Of a DNA stretch of 64,000 nucleotides, positions 8,581 through 17,140 are shown one piece after another. A program made the position numbers and the translations under genes. This DNA comes from Lachnospiraceae bacterium (GTDB taxonomy: Bacteria; Bacillota; Clostridia; Lachnospirales; Lachnospiraceae). The stretch is taken from positions 1 to 64,000 of the forward strand of contig JAFXXN010000134.1 in assembly GCA_017542245.1 (NCBI GenBank). Direction: 5' to 3'. The first letter of the stretch is position 1; every line of letters begins with the position of its first letter. The notes below the pieces were generated by a model. The model was not told the origin of the DNA and made no database searches. It saw nothing but the letters and a program-made list of their open reading frames with translations.

Positions 8581-9267
8581 TCAGGCCGTTTCCTGCAGGA
8601 TGGGTCTGTTAACTGCGGACACGGATCCGTCCCAGACTTCTATGGTTGTATCGGTTTCGTTCAGGATGCTGTGATCGTGTGTTATTACTATGACCAGACG
8701 TTCTTTGGCATATTCTCTTAATCTATCCATAACAAGATATGCGTTTTCATGGTCAAGGGATGCTGTCGGTTCATCTGCAAAGAGTACTTTAGGATCGTTC
8801 ATCATGGCTCTGGCGATTGCCACTCTCTGACGCTGTCCGCCCGAGAGCTTCGCCGGTACTTTTTCCAGCTCGTTTTTCTTTAATCCTATGTCAAGGAGTA
8901 TTTTGCGTGCTTTTTCTATGGCTTCTTTCTTCGGACAATTTGCAGCTAAGACTGCATTTTCTATGGCTGTAAGGTATGGTACCAGATAATGTCTCTGGAA
9001 TATGAATCCGAATTCATCCCTTCTTAAGCTCTGCCTTTCGGTATCTTTTATATTTGTTATGGATTTCCCGTTATACAGTATTTCCCCGCTGGTTAAGTTC
9101 TTCATGGTGGACATAGTGTACATCATGGTGGACTTTCCGCTGCCTGAGGGCCCTATGATCCCTACCAGGCCTTTATCCGGGAACTGTAGGTTTATATTTC
9201 TCATGGCGTATACTTTTTCTTCTTTATCCATATCGTAGATCATTGTTGCGTTTTTTAATTCAAACAT
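8581..9267 (-). CDS. ABC transporter ATP-binding protein (LolD/MacB type)
   Basis: A 228-residue ATPase energising the two FtsX-type permeases on either side. Walker A GPSGSGKST is at 39-47, the Q-loop in FIFQRH near 89, the signature LSGGQRQR at 141-148, Walker B VLFADEPTAS at 161-170 and the H-loop His at 197. The length and the short YLVPYLTAIENA helical region match the LolD/MacB/YvrO group. A GGAG-rich site (AGGAGAAAAAAG) precedes the ATG. The gene order permease-ATPase-permease on one strand suggests a heterodimeric transporter, probably regulated by the divergent two-component system next door. Confidence 0.93.
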   Translation of the reverse strand: MFELKNATMIYDMDKEEKVYAMRNINLQFPDKGLVGIIGPSGSGKSTMMYTMSTMKNLTSGEILYNGKSITNIKDTERQSLRRDEFGFIFQRHYLVPYLTAIENAVLAANCPKKEAIEKARKILLDIGLKKNELEKVPAKLSGGQRQRVAIARAMMNDPKVLFADEPTASLDHENAYLVMDRLREYAKERLVIVITHDHSILNETDTTIEVWDGSVSAVNRPILQETA

Positions 9268-9553
9268 CTTTTTTCTCCTCTTTTTATGTCTTCTTGTAGT
9301 GTTTTTATTTATGCTGTAATGCTGTTGCTTAGTGTTTCATTTTTTATCTTCTTTGTGGTATGTTCTTCTTATGCAATTCCATCTGCTATACAAACAAATT
9401 TATACTTATTTATTTTTACGGTTATAACATTTTGGCAGCATACTATTTTGTTATTATCCCATTTTATTGTTAATCATTTTGTAATGTATGATTTGCTGTT
9501 ATATTATTTAAAACCATTAAGTCATTGTAAAGTCTTTATTTTATAATTCTTTC

Positions 9554-10681
9554 CTACTCGATTTCGTCCACGGTGCATACACGTCTGATATTTGCGAATA
9601 ACGGTATCTGGCAGCAACCGTATATTCCTGCAAATACTGCCGCTATTATCGGGATTGCACTTGTTCTTATTATGTTTACATGAACGCCTATAGGTGAGCA
9701 GAGCAGTTTGTCGAATACTACTCCCGATATACCTGATAACACTACTCCAATAAGTATGGCCATTACAAAGCAGTACAGGAGTTCTCTGAGTGCCATGGCA
9801 TATATCTCACCGGTGGAGAATCCTATGGAGTTCATCAGGCACCATTCCTGATGCCTGTCCATTATGTGAAGCGAAAGAACTACCAGCAGGCATATCGCAA
9901 GCAGTGCTCCTGTCGCTATCTGGATCAGTCTTTCTACCATTGACAGTGATCCCACATCTTCTGCGACCGATTTCTTCTGTGATTCATAATCCATTACATA
10001 TATCAGGTCTATTCCGGAATCTTTTATTATACTGTAATAATCTTTTCCGTCATCGGGATGAAAGACGATGAGATTTATGTCGTTTTCTGAAGGGAGTGCC
10101 AGTCCCGTTGCCATATAGTAGCCGCTTTCCATGAGCCCGACTATGGTGTAGCTTTCGGACATATATTCAAGTACGTCCTCTCCCATGTTTTTCCAGAGTT
10201 TCTCATCTATGATAACTTCTCCGGGCTTCTCCGGAAGTCTTCCCGATACCAGCTGTATGTTTTTATAATTAATCAGTTTTTCCATATCTTCCCGGCTGTC
10301 CATTAGGAATCCCGGCAGAGTTGTTTCTCCTACCACGCTTTTCATTTTTACTCTTCCTTCTCTGAAGAGCAGCGTTCCTGTGATTCCCGGAACTTTTTCT
10401 ATCTCTTTAGCTTTTTCCAGTACCGCTTTCGTCGCCAGCTCGCTCCATTCTTCTGTGCTGCGGTACTCTCCTATCGTGATTACCGGACTGGTTAAGAGCA
10501 TATCCCTGTACGGGTCGCTGCACGCCTGAAGAAACGGTTCGCTGCAGCACGCAAGTATGTAGCTTACCAGATAGCTCAGCACCACGAACATCGAAAGCGA
10601 AATAACGAGCGCCATAACCCTTTTCCGGTTTCCTCTAATATACGGCATCGCCGAAAGCTTTGCCTTATTGCTCTCTCTCAT
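9554..10681 (-). CDS. ABC transporter permease, FtsX-like
   Basis: A 375-residue protein with an N-terminal helix (VMALVISLSMFVVLSYLVSYI), an extracytoplasmic domain with PGITGTLLFREG and PEKPGEVIIDEKLW segments, and three C-terminal helices. It is the partner of the permease at 7283. AAAGGAGGAAAAG directly before the ATG at 10681 fixes the start; the in-frame extension to 10729 is translated from the GGGGTCAGACCCC repeat and should not be included. A 285-base AT-rich gap with no recognisable gene separates it from the ATPase gene, so the ATPase and second permease may have extra transcription signals there. Confidence 0.85.
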   Translation of the reverse strand: MRESNKAKLSAMPYIRGNRKRVMALVISLSMFVVLSYLVSYILACCSEPFLQACSDPYRDMLLTSPVITIGEYRSTEEWSELATKAVLEKAKEIEKVPGITGTLLFREGRVKMKSVVGETTLPGFLMDSREDMEKLINYKNIQLVSGRLPEKPGEVIIDEKLWKNMGEDVLEYMSESYTIVGLMESGYYMATGLALPSENDINLIVFHPDDGKDYYSIIKDSGIDLIYVMDYESQKKSVAEDVGSLSMVERLIQIATGALLAICLLVVLSLHIMDRHQEWCLMNSIGFSTGEIYAMALRELLYCFVMAILIGVVLSGISGVVFDKLLCSPIGVHVNIIRTSAIPIIAAVFAGIYGCCQIPLFANIRRVCTVDEIE

Positions 10682-10696
10682 CTTTTCCTCCTTTTT

Positions 10697-10711
10697 TGGG
10701 GTCAGACCCCA
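10697..10711. repeat. Palindromic repeat TGGGGTCAGACCCCA, copy 1
   Basis: A perfect 7-bp-arm palindrome followed by TGAACA. The same element recurs at 13043-13055 and 13182-13196, so three copies lie within 2.5 kb around the two-component and ABC genes. Confidence 0.8.
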
Positions 10712-10798
10712 TGAACATTCTATGAACAAAGTTGATCAGAACCCCATCGATTGACAAGTCCAGTTTACATCATGTTCCGGGGATTGTGAAGTTACCAC

Positions 10799-10827
10799 GG
10801 TCATATATTACCATGACTGCGGTCATG
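10799..10827. promoter_or_regulatory. Candidate response-regulator operator
   Basis: CATGAC (10812-10817) and GTCATG (10822-10827) form a perfect inverted repeat with a 4-base spacer, and another GGTCAT half-site lies at 10799-10804. It is in the middle of the 323-base gap between the divergent permease and histidine kinase genes, where a NarL-type regulator would act. The assignment to the adjacent regulator is inference. Confidence 0.4.
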
Positions 10828-11004
10828 TTTTTGTGATTGTTCAAAGTCTCTTGCAGCAAAAACCGGGGGAAACGATTCACAAATAAGTTGATTTTAAATT
10901 TTACAAATAGTATACTGGAAAAAAGCCTTTTGGCTTATCTGAAAAAACTTTTAAGCTTTAGCATATTTCTATAGAAAACCATAGGAAAGGGAAATAGGGA
11001 GTTT

Positions 11005-12231
11005 ATGAAGGCTGCTCAGCGAGAAAATATCATATGGTATATTAATTCGGCAGTTATAATTCTGTATACTGTCGCTCTTGTGCTGACCGCTGAAGCCTCT
11101 GCCGTCATCCTGTCCGGGATTGTTTCTGCTGTTCTTTTACTGGTCCTTATGTGTACAGCTGTGTTTTTTGAGCACAAGGTCAGATATGTGAGCCTCATAG
11201 CATATGCCGTTATTTCGGTCGGCATGGTAATCCTGTGCCGTAAGTGGTGGAGTGGTTTTATTTTCCTCACCGCGACTGCTCTTTTTTCCTGTTACGATTT
11301 TATTCTAAAAAAACAGAAAAAGAATATACTTATTAATCTTCTGCTTGTTTTGGTCCCGGCTTTTCTTGTGATTTTCCTTTCTTCGGATCACCGTGATGAT
11401 TTCTGGCTGATGATGGTTTTATATGCCGGTATCATTATTGTGGTTTCCTTTATCTGGAGCTTGATTCAGTATTATCTTAACCGATATTTTGAGATAAATA
11501 TTAATCTTGAGAATGCTCTAAGGTCTTCCGCATTGGATGCTATGAATGAGCGCCGGCTCCGTATGGAAATAGCCGAGACCAAAAATCTGGCCGAGGAAAA
11601 TGCAAGGCTTGAGGAACGTGAGCGTATAAGCCGTGATATACATAATGCTGTCGGGCATACTCTTTCTGCTGCCACCGTTACTCTCGATGCAGCTCAGATG
11701 CTTATGGATACCGACAAAGACAAGGCGAACATGAAGATAGATCAGGCGAACGAACGTATCCATGAGGCTATCGGTTCGGTTAGAAGCGTGGTAAGAACCT
11801 TAGATTCCAAAGATGACAGTATTCTGGTTTGCGACTATATCAGCTCTCTTAAAGAACTGCTGAATAACTTTACTCTTGATACTGATATAAAGATCCATCA
11901 TAACCTTGATATAATAAAGGATAACGGAAAGCTGAAAATTGGAATCGCGGCTTTCATCAGCAGTGCAATTTCCGAACTCTTGACTAACGGAGTTAAGCAT
12001 GGCGGAGCAACGGTATTTGTCATACTGATCACTTTGGATCAGGCTCATATCGGTGTCCAGGTATCCGATAACGGAACCGGATGGGGAAAAATCTCCTATG
12101 AACAAAAGCTTAAGAAATTAAACGACGGATTTGGATTAAAAAAGATTGAAAGCTATGTTAAGACCAACGGCGGATCTTTTGAAATTGAAGGCGAAGAAGG
12201 GTTCTGTATAAAGATATCGCTTATGAGATAA
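11005..12231 (+). CDS. Sensor histidine kinase, NarX/DesK (HisKA_3) type
   Basis: A 408-residue membrane sensor. About six hydrophobic segments fill residues 12-155, then a coiled linker (LRMEIAETKNLAEENARLEE) leads to ERERISRDIHNAVGHTLSA with the phosphorylated His213, the HisKA_3 dimerisation motif. The N-box SELLTNGVKHG is at 323-333, followed by VSDNGTGW (G1) and GFGLKKIESYV (G2). There is no periplasmic domain, so it probably senses the membrane or the neighbouring transporter. It is divergent from the ABC permease and 144 bases upstream of its response regulator. AGGGAAATAGGGAG precedes the ATG. Confidence 0.92.
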   Translation: MKAAQRENIIWYINSAVIILYTVALVLTAEASAVILSGIVSAVLLLVLMCTAVFFEHKVRYVSLIAYAVISVGMVILCRKWWSGFIFLTATALFSCYDFILKKQKKNILINLLLVLVPAFLVIFLSSDHRDDFWLMMVLYAGIIIVVSFIWSLIQYYLNRYFEININLENALRSSALDAMNERRLRMEIAETKNLAEENARLEERERISRDIHNAVGHTLSAATVTLDAAQMLMDTDKDKANMKIDQANERIHEAIGSVRSVVRTLDSKDDSILVCDYISSLKELLNNFTLDTDIKIHHNLDIIKDNGKLKIGIAAFISSAISELLTNGVKHGGATVFVILITLDQAHIGVQVSDNGTGWGKISYEQKLKKLNDGFGLKKIESYVKTNGGSFEIEGEEGFCIKISLMR

Positions 12232-12375
12232 AAATTCGCTTTTTACATAATATCGCCGAATAAACTGCTTTTATGTTTGTTTATTAGAAATACTTTATTG
12301 AAAGGGCTTTAAAAATTTATTTACTATATAATATATTGCTTTTAAGATAAATATCTTGGGAAACGGAGAGATATA

Positions 12376-13059
12376 ATGCTAAAAATATTACTTGTAGATG
12401 ATGAACCGTTATTACTTGAGAGCCTGGAAATAGTCTTAAGCCTTAAGGGTGGCTTTGAGGTTATCGGGACTGCCGGAAACGGCGTAGAGGCACTGCGTCT
12501 GCTGAAAGAAAAGACACCGGATGTTATGCTGATCGACCTGAATATGCCCGGTATGGGAGGGATAGAACTGATCAAAAATGTAAAAGCGTCTTATCCTGAT
12601 ATCAGGATGGTCGTTCTAACCACTTTTTATGATGAAAAAAATATATCTGCTGCCCTTTCTAACGGTGCTTCCGGTTATCTGCTTAAAGACTCGGGTAAAG
12701 ATGCTATTATTGAAGCCGTGGAACAATCAGTTAAGGGAGTAAGCGTTCTGGATGCAAAAGTTATGCAGAAACTGACCGGCATCTTAAATCATTCCGAAAC
12801 CACTGAAACAAAAGAAAAAAATCCCCCCACTCCTACTGAGAGCGGGGATATGCAAACCCGTATGAAAAATGCGGGACTTACCGACCGTGAAAGAGAGATT
12901 GCATCCCTTATAGCCGAAGGGTGTACAAATTCTCAGATAGCTTCCCTTTTATTTATATCTGAAGGAACTGTCAAAAACTATGTTTCCGTCATCTACGACA
13001 AATTTGACATCCGCGACCGCGCCAAGCTTGTGCTCTTTCTTAGGGGTCAGACCCCATGA
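12376..13059 (+). CDS. Response regulator, NarL/LuxR family
   Basis: Partner of the upstream kinase. Receiver domain 1-120 with acidic pocket DDE at 8-10, phospho-acceptor Asp54 (MLIDLNMPGMGG), Thr in VLTTFY and Lys in YLLKD. A Pro/Thr-rich linker follows, then the LuxR helix-turn-helix (LTDREREIASLIAEGCTNSQ through VKNYVSVIYDKF, about 163-218). GAAACGGAGAG precedes the ATG. The last codons (LRGQTP, stop) lie inside the palindromic repeat at 13043-13055, so the repeat supplied the present stop codon. The likely targets are the divergent ABC genes and its own operon. Confidence 0.93.
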   Translation: MLKILLVDDEPLLLESLEIVLSLKGGFEVIGTAGNGVEALRLLKEKTPDVMLIDLNMPGMGGIELIKNVKASYPDIRMVVLTTFYDEKNISAALSNGASGYLLKDSGKDAIIEAVEQSVKGVSVLDAKVMQKLTGILNHSETTETKEKNPPTPTESGDMQTRMKNAGLTDREREIASLIAEGCTNSQIASLLFISEGTVKNYVSVIYDKFDIRDRAKLVLFLRGQTP

Positions 13060-13201
13060 ACAAATTATGAACGAGGCTCATATGTTTCTCTGCACAGCTT
13101 TGGAATCTAGGAATCTAGCAAGTCGAGGCTCATATGTTTCCTCTGCATGGCTTTGGGGCCTGCCAAGAGGGAACATACGTTTGGGGTCAGACCCCATGAA
13201 C
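13043..13201. repeat. Composite repeat block after the response regulator
   Basis: Two copies of GGGGTCAGACCCC plus ATGAACAAA (13043-13065, 13182-13204) bracket two copies of a GAGGCTCATATGTTTC unit with a CTCTGCA..GCTTTGG tail (13072-13101 and 13123-13154). The block fills the gap between the convergent response regulator and cation-efflux genes. Confidence 0.7.
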
Positions 13202-13213
13202 AAAATATGAACA

Positions 13214-14368
13214 TCAGTTCACATACGAGTGCTCCACGGTTATGACGCAGTTGAGGCGCGGATCCTTGCTGCTCAGGTTTGCTTTTAAGGAATCCGTAAA
13301 CTTCCGGCACTCTTCCTTCTTATATGAATAAGGAAGCACAAGATCGAACACCAGATTAATCTGATCAGTCCCGTTAACCATCCGGAAATCATGGATCGAA
13401 GCTCCTTCATCCATTTCAGAAACCATGGAACATACCAGATTCTTAAAGTTCCGAACAGTTTCATCATCCGTATCAATGGGATCAAGATGAATGACCAGAA
13501 ATATGTTTAATTCTTTTAAGACGTCCTGCTCTATCTTATCCGCTATCTCATGCGCATCCTCTAATGAGAGGGTGTTTTTTACTTCTAAGTGAATAGAAGC
13601 CATGCGCCTTGTAGGACCGTAACTGTGGACTATAAGGTCGTGTGTCCCTTCTACATCCGGGTAAGAGCAGACTTTATCGCAGATTTCTTTATATAATTCT
13701 TCGGGAACGGCTTCTCCGAGCAATGGTTCCACAGTATCTTTGGCTATGCTTATACCGGCGATAAATACCATCGCTGCCACAATACATCCCATGTATCCGT
13801 CAATATTTACGTCAAGGAACCTGAATATCAGAAGTGAGATAATAGTAGCTGAGGTAACAAAAACATCTCCCAATGCGTCTTTTGCCGTAGCTAAAAGAAC
13901 CTTCGAGTTGATCTTCTTTCCCAAACGATGGTTAAATAATGAAAGCCAAACTTTTACCAAAACCGATACGATCAGTATGATCAGCGAAACCAGCGTTATA
14001 TTGAGTGGTTCGGGATTGGCTATTTTTTCTATGGATGATTTAAAACATGAAAATGCAACTTCTAGTATTAAAAAGGATACTACGAGAGCTACAATATATT
14101 CATAACGTCCGTGTCCGAAAGGATGTTCTTTGTCCGCAGGTTTGGCAGCGAGTTTGGCTCCGACCAGGCTGATTATGGAAGATGCTGCATCGGAAAGGTT
14201 GTTAAAGCTGTCGGTGATAACGGCTGATGAATTTGTAAACAATCCTATGATAAGCTTTCCCGTAAACAGCAGCACGTTGCAGATTATGCCAACTATGCCT
14301 GCCAAGACTCCGTACGAAGCACGGTCGTTCTTATCTTTTATAAATATTTTTTCAAGTAATCCCGTCAT
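13214..14368 (-). CDS. Cation diffusion facilitator family transporter
   Basis: A 384-residue CDF metal/proton antiporter. Six transmembrane segments span about residues 25-205. The TM2 metal site is in VITDSFNNLSDAASS, HPFGHGRYEYIVALV follows, and a C-terminal cytoplasmic ferredoxin-like domain has GTHDLIVHSYGPTRRMASIHLEV. A further about 80-residue extension repeats this kind of fold. GGGAGG upstream favours the ATG at 14368 (MTGLLEKIFIKDKND, the usual start in relatives); 21 further codons upstream are open but lack a site. The substrate (Zn, Mn, Fe or Co) cannot be told from the sequence. No operon partner. Confidence 0.88.
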   Translation of the reverse strand: MTGLLEKIFIKDKNDRASYGVLAGIVGIICNVLLFTGKLIIGLFTNSSAVITDSFNNLSDAASSIISLVGAKLAAKPADKEHPFGHGRYEYIVALVVSFLILEVAFSCFKSSIEKIANPEPLNITLVSLIILIVSVLVKVWLSLFNHRLGKKINSKVLLATAKDALGDVFVTSATIISLLIFRFLDVNIDGYMGCIVAAMVFIAGISIAKDTVEPLLGEAVPEELYKEICDKVCSYPDVEGTHDLIVHSYGPTRRMASIHLEVKNTLSLEDAHEIADKIEQDVLKELNIFLVIHLDPIDTDDETVRNFKNLVCSMVSEMDEGASIHDFRMVNGTDQINLVFDLVLPYSYKKEECRKFTDSLKANLSSKDPRLNCVITVEHSYVN

Positions 14369-14499
14369 GGCATATACGGCCTCCCTTCTGCTATTTGCCG
14401 GGGATTTTTTGTTTTTTTGCTTAGATTTCACTATATCACAATCAGCATATATTTACAATTATAAATATATATCCATTGCATACAATTCCCTGCTTTTTC

Positions 14500-14662
14500 C
14501 AATTCCATTAAGTTAAACCTTTCAGCATATCTGACTGATGAAGTATAAATGTGGCAGCAACACCTCATCCGACCTCACTTCGCCAGTAAGGCATCTCAAC
14601 CACTTCATGGTAGAGATAATCCCCTCAAGGGGAAGGCTATATTGCTTAACTTAATGACTTCA
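14500..14662. mobile_element. MITE-like element with CATTAAGTTAA inverted ends
   Basis: Left end CAATTCCATTAAGTTAA (14500-14516) and right end TTAACTTAATGACTTCA (14646-14662) are inverted repeats. The interior contains CCTCATCCGACCTCACTTCG, GGCATCTCAACCACTT and GAGATAATCCCCTCAAGGGG. Related copies are at 16939-17003, 24787-24884, 29268-29365 and 61210-61323, with partial ones at 8518-8556, 30352-30425 and 62922-62938. It encodes nothing, so it would depend on a transposase in trans. Confidence 0.7.
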
Positions 14663-14750
14663 TATAGGGCAATATAAATAGCCACATCTATGTAAAAACC
14701 AGCGTTTCTAAGCCCTTCGAAAAAAATTTCAAAAATTTTTAAAATAATGC

Positions 14751-14826
14751 TTGACAAACAATATTATACGCTGTATAGTATTATACGTCGACAAGATATT
14801 ATACATGTTACAATACTATGTGACAT
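14751..14826 (+). promoter_or_regulatory. Promoter and candidate operator of the padR operon
   Basis: TTGACA (14751-14756), 17-base spacer and TATAGT (14774-14779). The palindrome TATACGCTGTATA (14765-14777) overlaps the -10 box, and ATTATAC recurs at 14763, 14780 and about 14797. Such symmetry over the core promoter fits autorepression by the PadR protein encoded just downstream. Binding is inferred. Confidence 0.65.
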
Positions 14827-14856
14827 AAAACAACTTAAATAGAAAGGCGGGATTAC

Positions 14857-15174
14857 ATGACATTTCAGTTAACTGCACCACTACTTGATGCTTGTGTTCT
14901 CGGGGTTGTTGAAAAGGAAGACGTATATGGATATACATTGACACAGCGGGTCATGGATGTGGTTGATATTTCAGAGTCAACTCTTTATCCGGTTCTAAGA
15001 CGATTGCAGAAATCGGGTCTCCTGGAAACTTACGACCTTCCCTATCAGGGACGAAACCGAAGGTATTACAGAATAACTACCGGAGGACGGGAACAGCTTT
15101 ATTTCTTCAGAAACGAATGGCAATTATACAAAGAGAAAATTAATTCACTTTTAGGAGGATGGATAAATGGATAA
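14857..15174 (+). CDS. PadR family transcriptional regulator
   Basis: A 105-residue winged-helix repressor of the short PadR-s2 class. LLDACVLGVVEKEDVYGYTL is the first helix pair, ISESTLYPVLRRLQKSGLLE the recognition helix, and GRNRRYYRITTGGREQL the wing with its usual Tyr-Tyr. It heads a three-gene unit with DUF1700 and DUF4097 proteins, overlapping the DUF1700 start by eight bases. This trio is a recurrent arrangement in Firmicutes, generally thought to sense envelope or ligand signals, the PadR repressing its own operon. AAAGGCGGG precedes the ATG. Confidence 0.92.
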   Translation: MTFQLTAPLLDACVLGVVEKEDVYGYTLTQRVMDVVDISESTLYPVLRRLQKSGLLETYDLPYQGRNRRYYRITTGGREQLYFFRNEWQLYKEKINSLLGGWING

Positions 15175-15787
15175 ACAGGCTTTTATGCAAGAGCTTGAAA
15201 ATCGTCTGCGTCATCTGACGGAAGATGACAAGATCGATGCTCTTGAGTATTACAGCGAATATATTGATGACCTGAACCTGCCGCCGGAAGGTGATGTGTG
15301 TGCTCATCTCGGTACACCGAAAGAGGTTGCCCGGCAGATCATCGCACAGACCACGGAGCGTAAAGCAGAGGAACAGCAGGAAAAGAAAACGACCAAGGGA
15401 TTCGGTTCGGTTGTTTGGCTTGCTATACTGGGCATCTTCGCTTCACCTATCGCTTTACCTTTAGCGATTGTGGCAGTAGTTCTTATCATTGCATTTTTGA
15501 TAGTTATAGGTTCTATCATCTTCTCATTCGCAGTTGCAGGTATCGCCTGTGTTTTGGCAGGAGCCTTTACGGCAGTGATTTCCTTCTTTGCTCCCGGAAT
15601 CGCCCAGAAGCTGATAGTTATGGGATGCGGACTTTTCGTCTGCGGTCTGGGTATCATGTTCCTTCTCGGAACAAGGGCTCTTTCAAAGCTCTTAGTAAAG
15701 ATGATCTCAGGTATCATCAGAAAAGCTGCTGCAAAACACAGCAAGAAGAAAAATATGAAACAGATGGAAAATATGGAGGATTACTAA
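15167..15787 (+). CDS. DUF1700 membrane protein
   Basis: 206 residues. The N-terminal soluble part (about 1-85) MDKQAFMQELENRLRHLTED through ALEYYSEYIDD and HLGTPKEVARQII is the DUF1700 signature, with acidic helices. Three to four hydrophobic helices occupy about 85-175, and a very basic tail ends the protein. GGAGGATAA precedes the ATG, which overlaps the padR stop. The family is coupled to PadR repressors and to DUF4097 proteins, and probably transmits a membrane state to the regulator. Biochemical function unknown. Confidence 0.88.
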   Translation: MDKQAFMQELENRLRHLTEDDKIDALEYYSEYIDDLNLPPEGDVCAHLGTPKEVARQIIAQTTERKAEEQQEKKTTKGFGSVVWLAILGIFASPIALPLAIVAVVLIIAFLIVIGSIIFSFAVAGIACVLAGAFTAVISFFAPGIAQKLIVMGCGLFVCGLGIMFLLGTRALSKLLVKMISGIIRKAAAKHSKKKNMKQMENMEDY

Positions 15788-15788
15788 T

Positions 15789-16757
15789 ATGAAAGGCACA
15801 AAAGTATGGCTTCTTTTAGCCACAGGAATGATGGTTGTCGGAATCGGTCTTGCTTCTATCGGAACCGTTCTCGGCGGCAAATGGAATATGGGTTTCAACT
15901 TAAAAGAATTTAGTTTTACTACCGGTTCTGACAAGATTGTTGAGGATACCGTTAAAATAGAGTCTTTTGATAAGCTTAAGGTTGATCTTTCAACTATAGA
16001 TATCTTTATCAGGACAGGAAAAGAGTATTCAGTTTTTTATCGTGTTCCCGAAGACAGCGTTCCCGATATTGAATGCAAGAACGGAACTTTAAAAATTGAA
16101 GGCAAGTCAAAGGTTAGTTTCTTCCTTTTCGGTGGTTTTACTTCAGATGAAGATGAATATATCATCGTGACAGTTCCAGAAGGCAGTGAAAATGCATTTG
16201 AGTCCGATATTGAAACTTCTACAGGCGATATCAAGCTTGAAAACGGTATTTATTCCTACGAAAAGATTACTTCTTCTACAGGTGATATAAGCCTTACCGG
16301 TGTTAATAATGATGACGAATGGAAGATCGACACTTCTACAGGTTATTTAAACATTAAAAACTGTACTATGAAATCTCTTGATTCAAAGTCTTCTACCGGA
16401 GATGTTGCTATCTCAGGTTCTAAGATTGAAAAGAGATATGACGCTAAGCTTTCAACAGGCGATATTCAGATGGATAATACTTCTATGGAAAAGATCCAAG
16501 TAAAAGGTTCTACTTCGGATATCACATTTAACAATGTTCAAGTAGATGATATTGATTTCGATGTTACAACCGGTGATATTAAGCTTTTACTTGACGGCAA
16601 AAATGAAGATTACAGCATTAAGCTTCACACCAGCACCGGTGATATGAATATCGACGGTATCGAGTATGACGGTAAGAATTTTGAGTCTCAGAAGGGTTCT
16701 AAGAATATTAAGATTGAAACTTCTACCGGTGATATTACTATAAATTATAAGAATTGA
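15789..16757 (+). CDS. DUF4097 beta-repeat protein
   Basis: 322 residues starting one base after the DUF1700 stop. A single N-terminal helix (WLLLATGMMVVGIGLASIGTV) anchors or exports it. From about residue 140 the chain is a ladder of STGDI/TTGDI-type motifs (STGDIKLENG, STGDISLTG, STGYLNIKN, STGDVAISG, STGDIQMDN, STSDITFNN, TTGDIKLL, STGDMNIDG, STGDITINY), predicting a right-handed beta-solenoid outside the membrane. This is DUF4097. As the last and probably effector gene of the PadR unit it may bind an envelope or surface ligand. Function unproven. Confidence 0.88.
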   Translation: MKGTKVWLLLATGMMVVGIGLASIGTVLGGKWNMGFNLKEFSFTTGSDKIVEDTVKIESFDKLKVDLSTIDIFIRTGKEYSVFYRVPEDSVPDIECKNGTLKIEGKSKVSFFLFGGFTSDEDEYIIVTVPEGSENAFESDIETSTGDIKLENGIYSYEKITSSTGDISLTGVNNDDEWKIDTSTGYLNIKNCTMKSLDSKSSTGDVAISGSKIEKRYDAKLSTGDIQMDNTSMEKIQVKGSTSDITFNNVQVDDIDFDVTTGDIKLLLDGKNEDYSIKLHTSTGDMNIDGIEYDGKNFESQKGSKNIKIETSTGDITINYKN

Positions 16758-16818
16758 CCTTGTATAAAGGGGACACAATTTAAAGAAATCCCTTTTTATA
16801 AAAAGTTTATAATAAATC

Positions 16819-16863
16819 AAAAAACGAAGAATCTTTTAAAAATTTAGATTCTTCGTTTTTTCT
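16819..16863 (+). terminator. Strong terminator of the padR operon
   Basis: AAAACGAAGAATCT (16821-16834) pairs with AGATTCTTCGTTTT (16846-16859), followed by TTTC. Confidence 0.9.
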
Positions 16864-16938
16864 TTATATAAAGATGTTTCTAATATATTTAATCAATCAT
16901 TTAAGGCATCTAAATCTGCATATTACTTGTTTTTGATG

Positions 16939-17003
16939 CAATGCCATTAAGTTAATCCGATATAGCCTTCCCCTCAAGGGGAAGCCTTAACTTAACAGCA
17001 TTG
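16939..17003. mobile_element. Short (65-base) MITE-like copy
   Basis: CAATGCCATTAAGTTAA (16939-16955) and TTAACTTAACAGCATTG (16987-17003) are inverted ends matching at 15 of 17 positions; the core CTTCCCCTCAAGGGGAAG is a perfect palindrome. It is the minimal form of the element at 14500-14662. Confidence 0.75.
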
Positions 17004-17140
17004 GGGTTTGATGCCCTTTTATTACATTATTTATCAGTTCCTGCGAAGAATCCGAGTGTATCCAATGCCTCGATGACCCTTCCCAAATATATGCCATCCA
17101 CTATCGGCCATTTGAATCCCTGCCGGAAAAGTGCGTTCAT

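Noticed and set aside
9286..9546. 86-codon hydrophobic plus-strand frame in the ABC locus
   Set aside because: Composition follows from the AT-rich DNA, no ribosome-binding site, antisense to the transporter operon.
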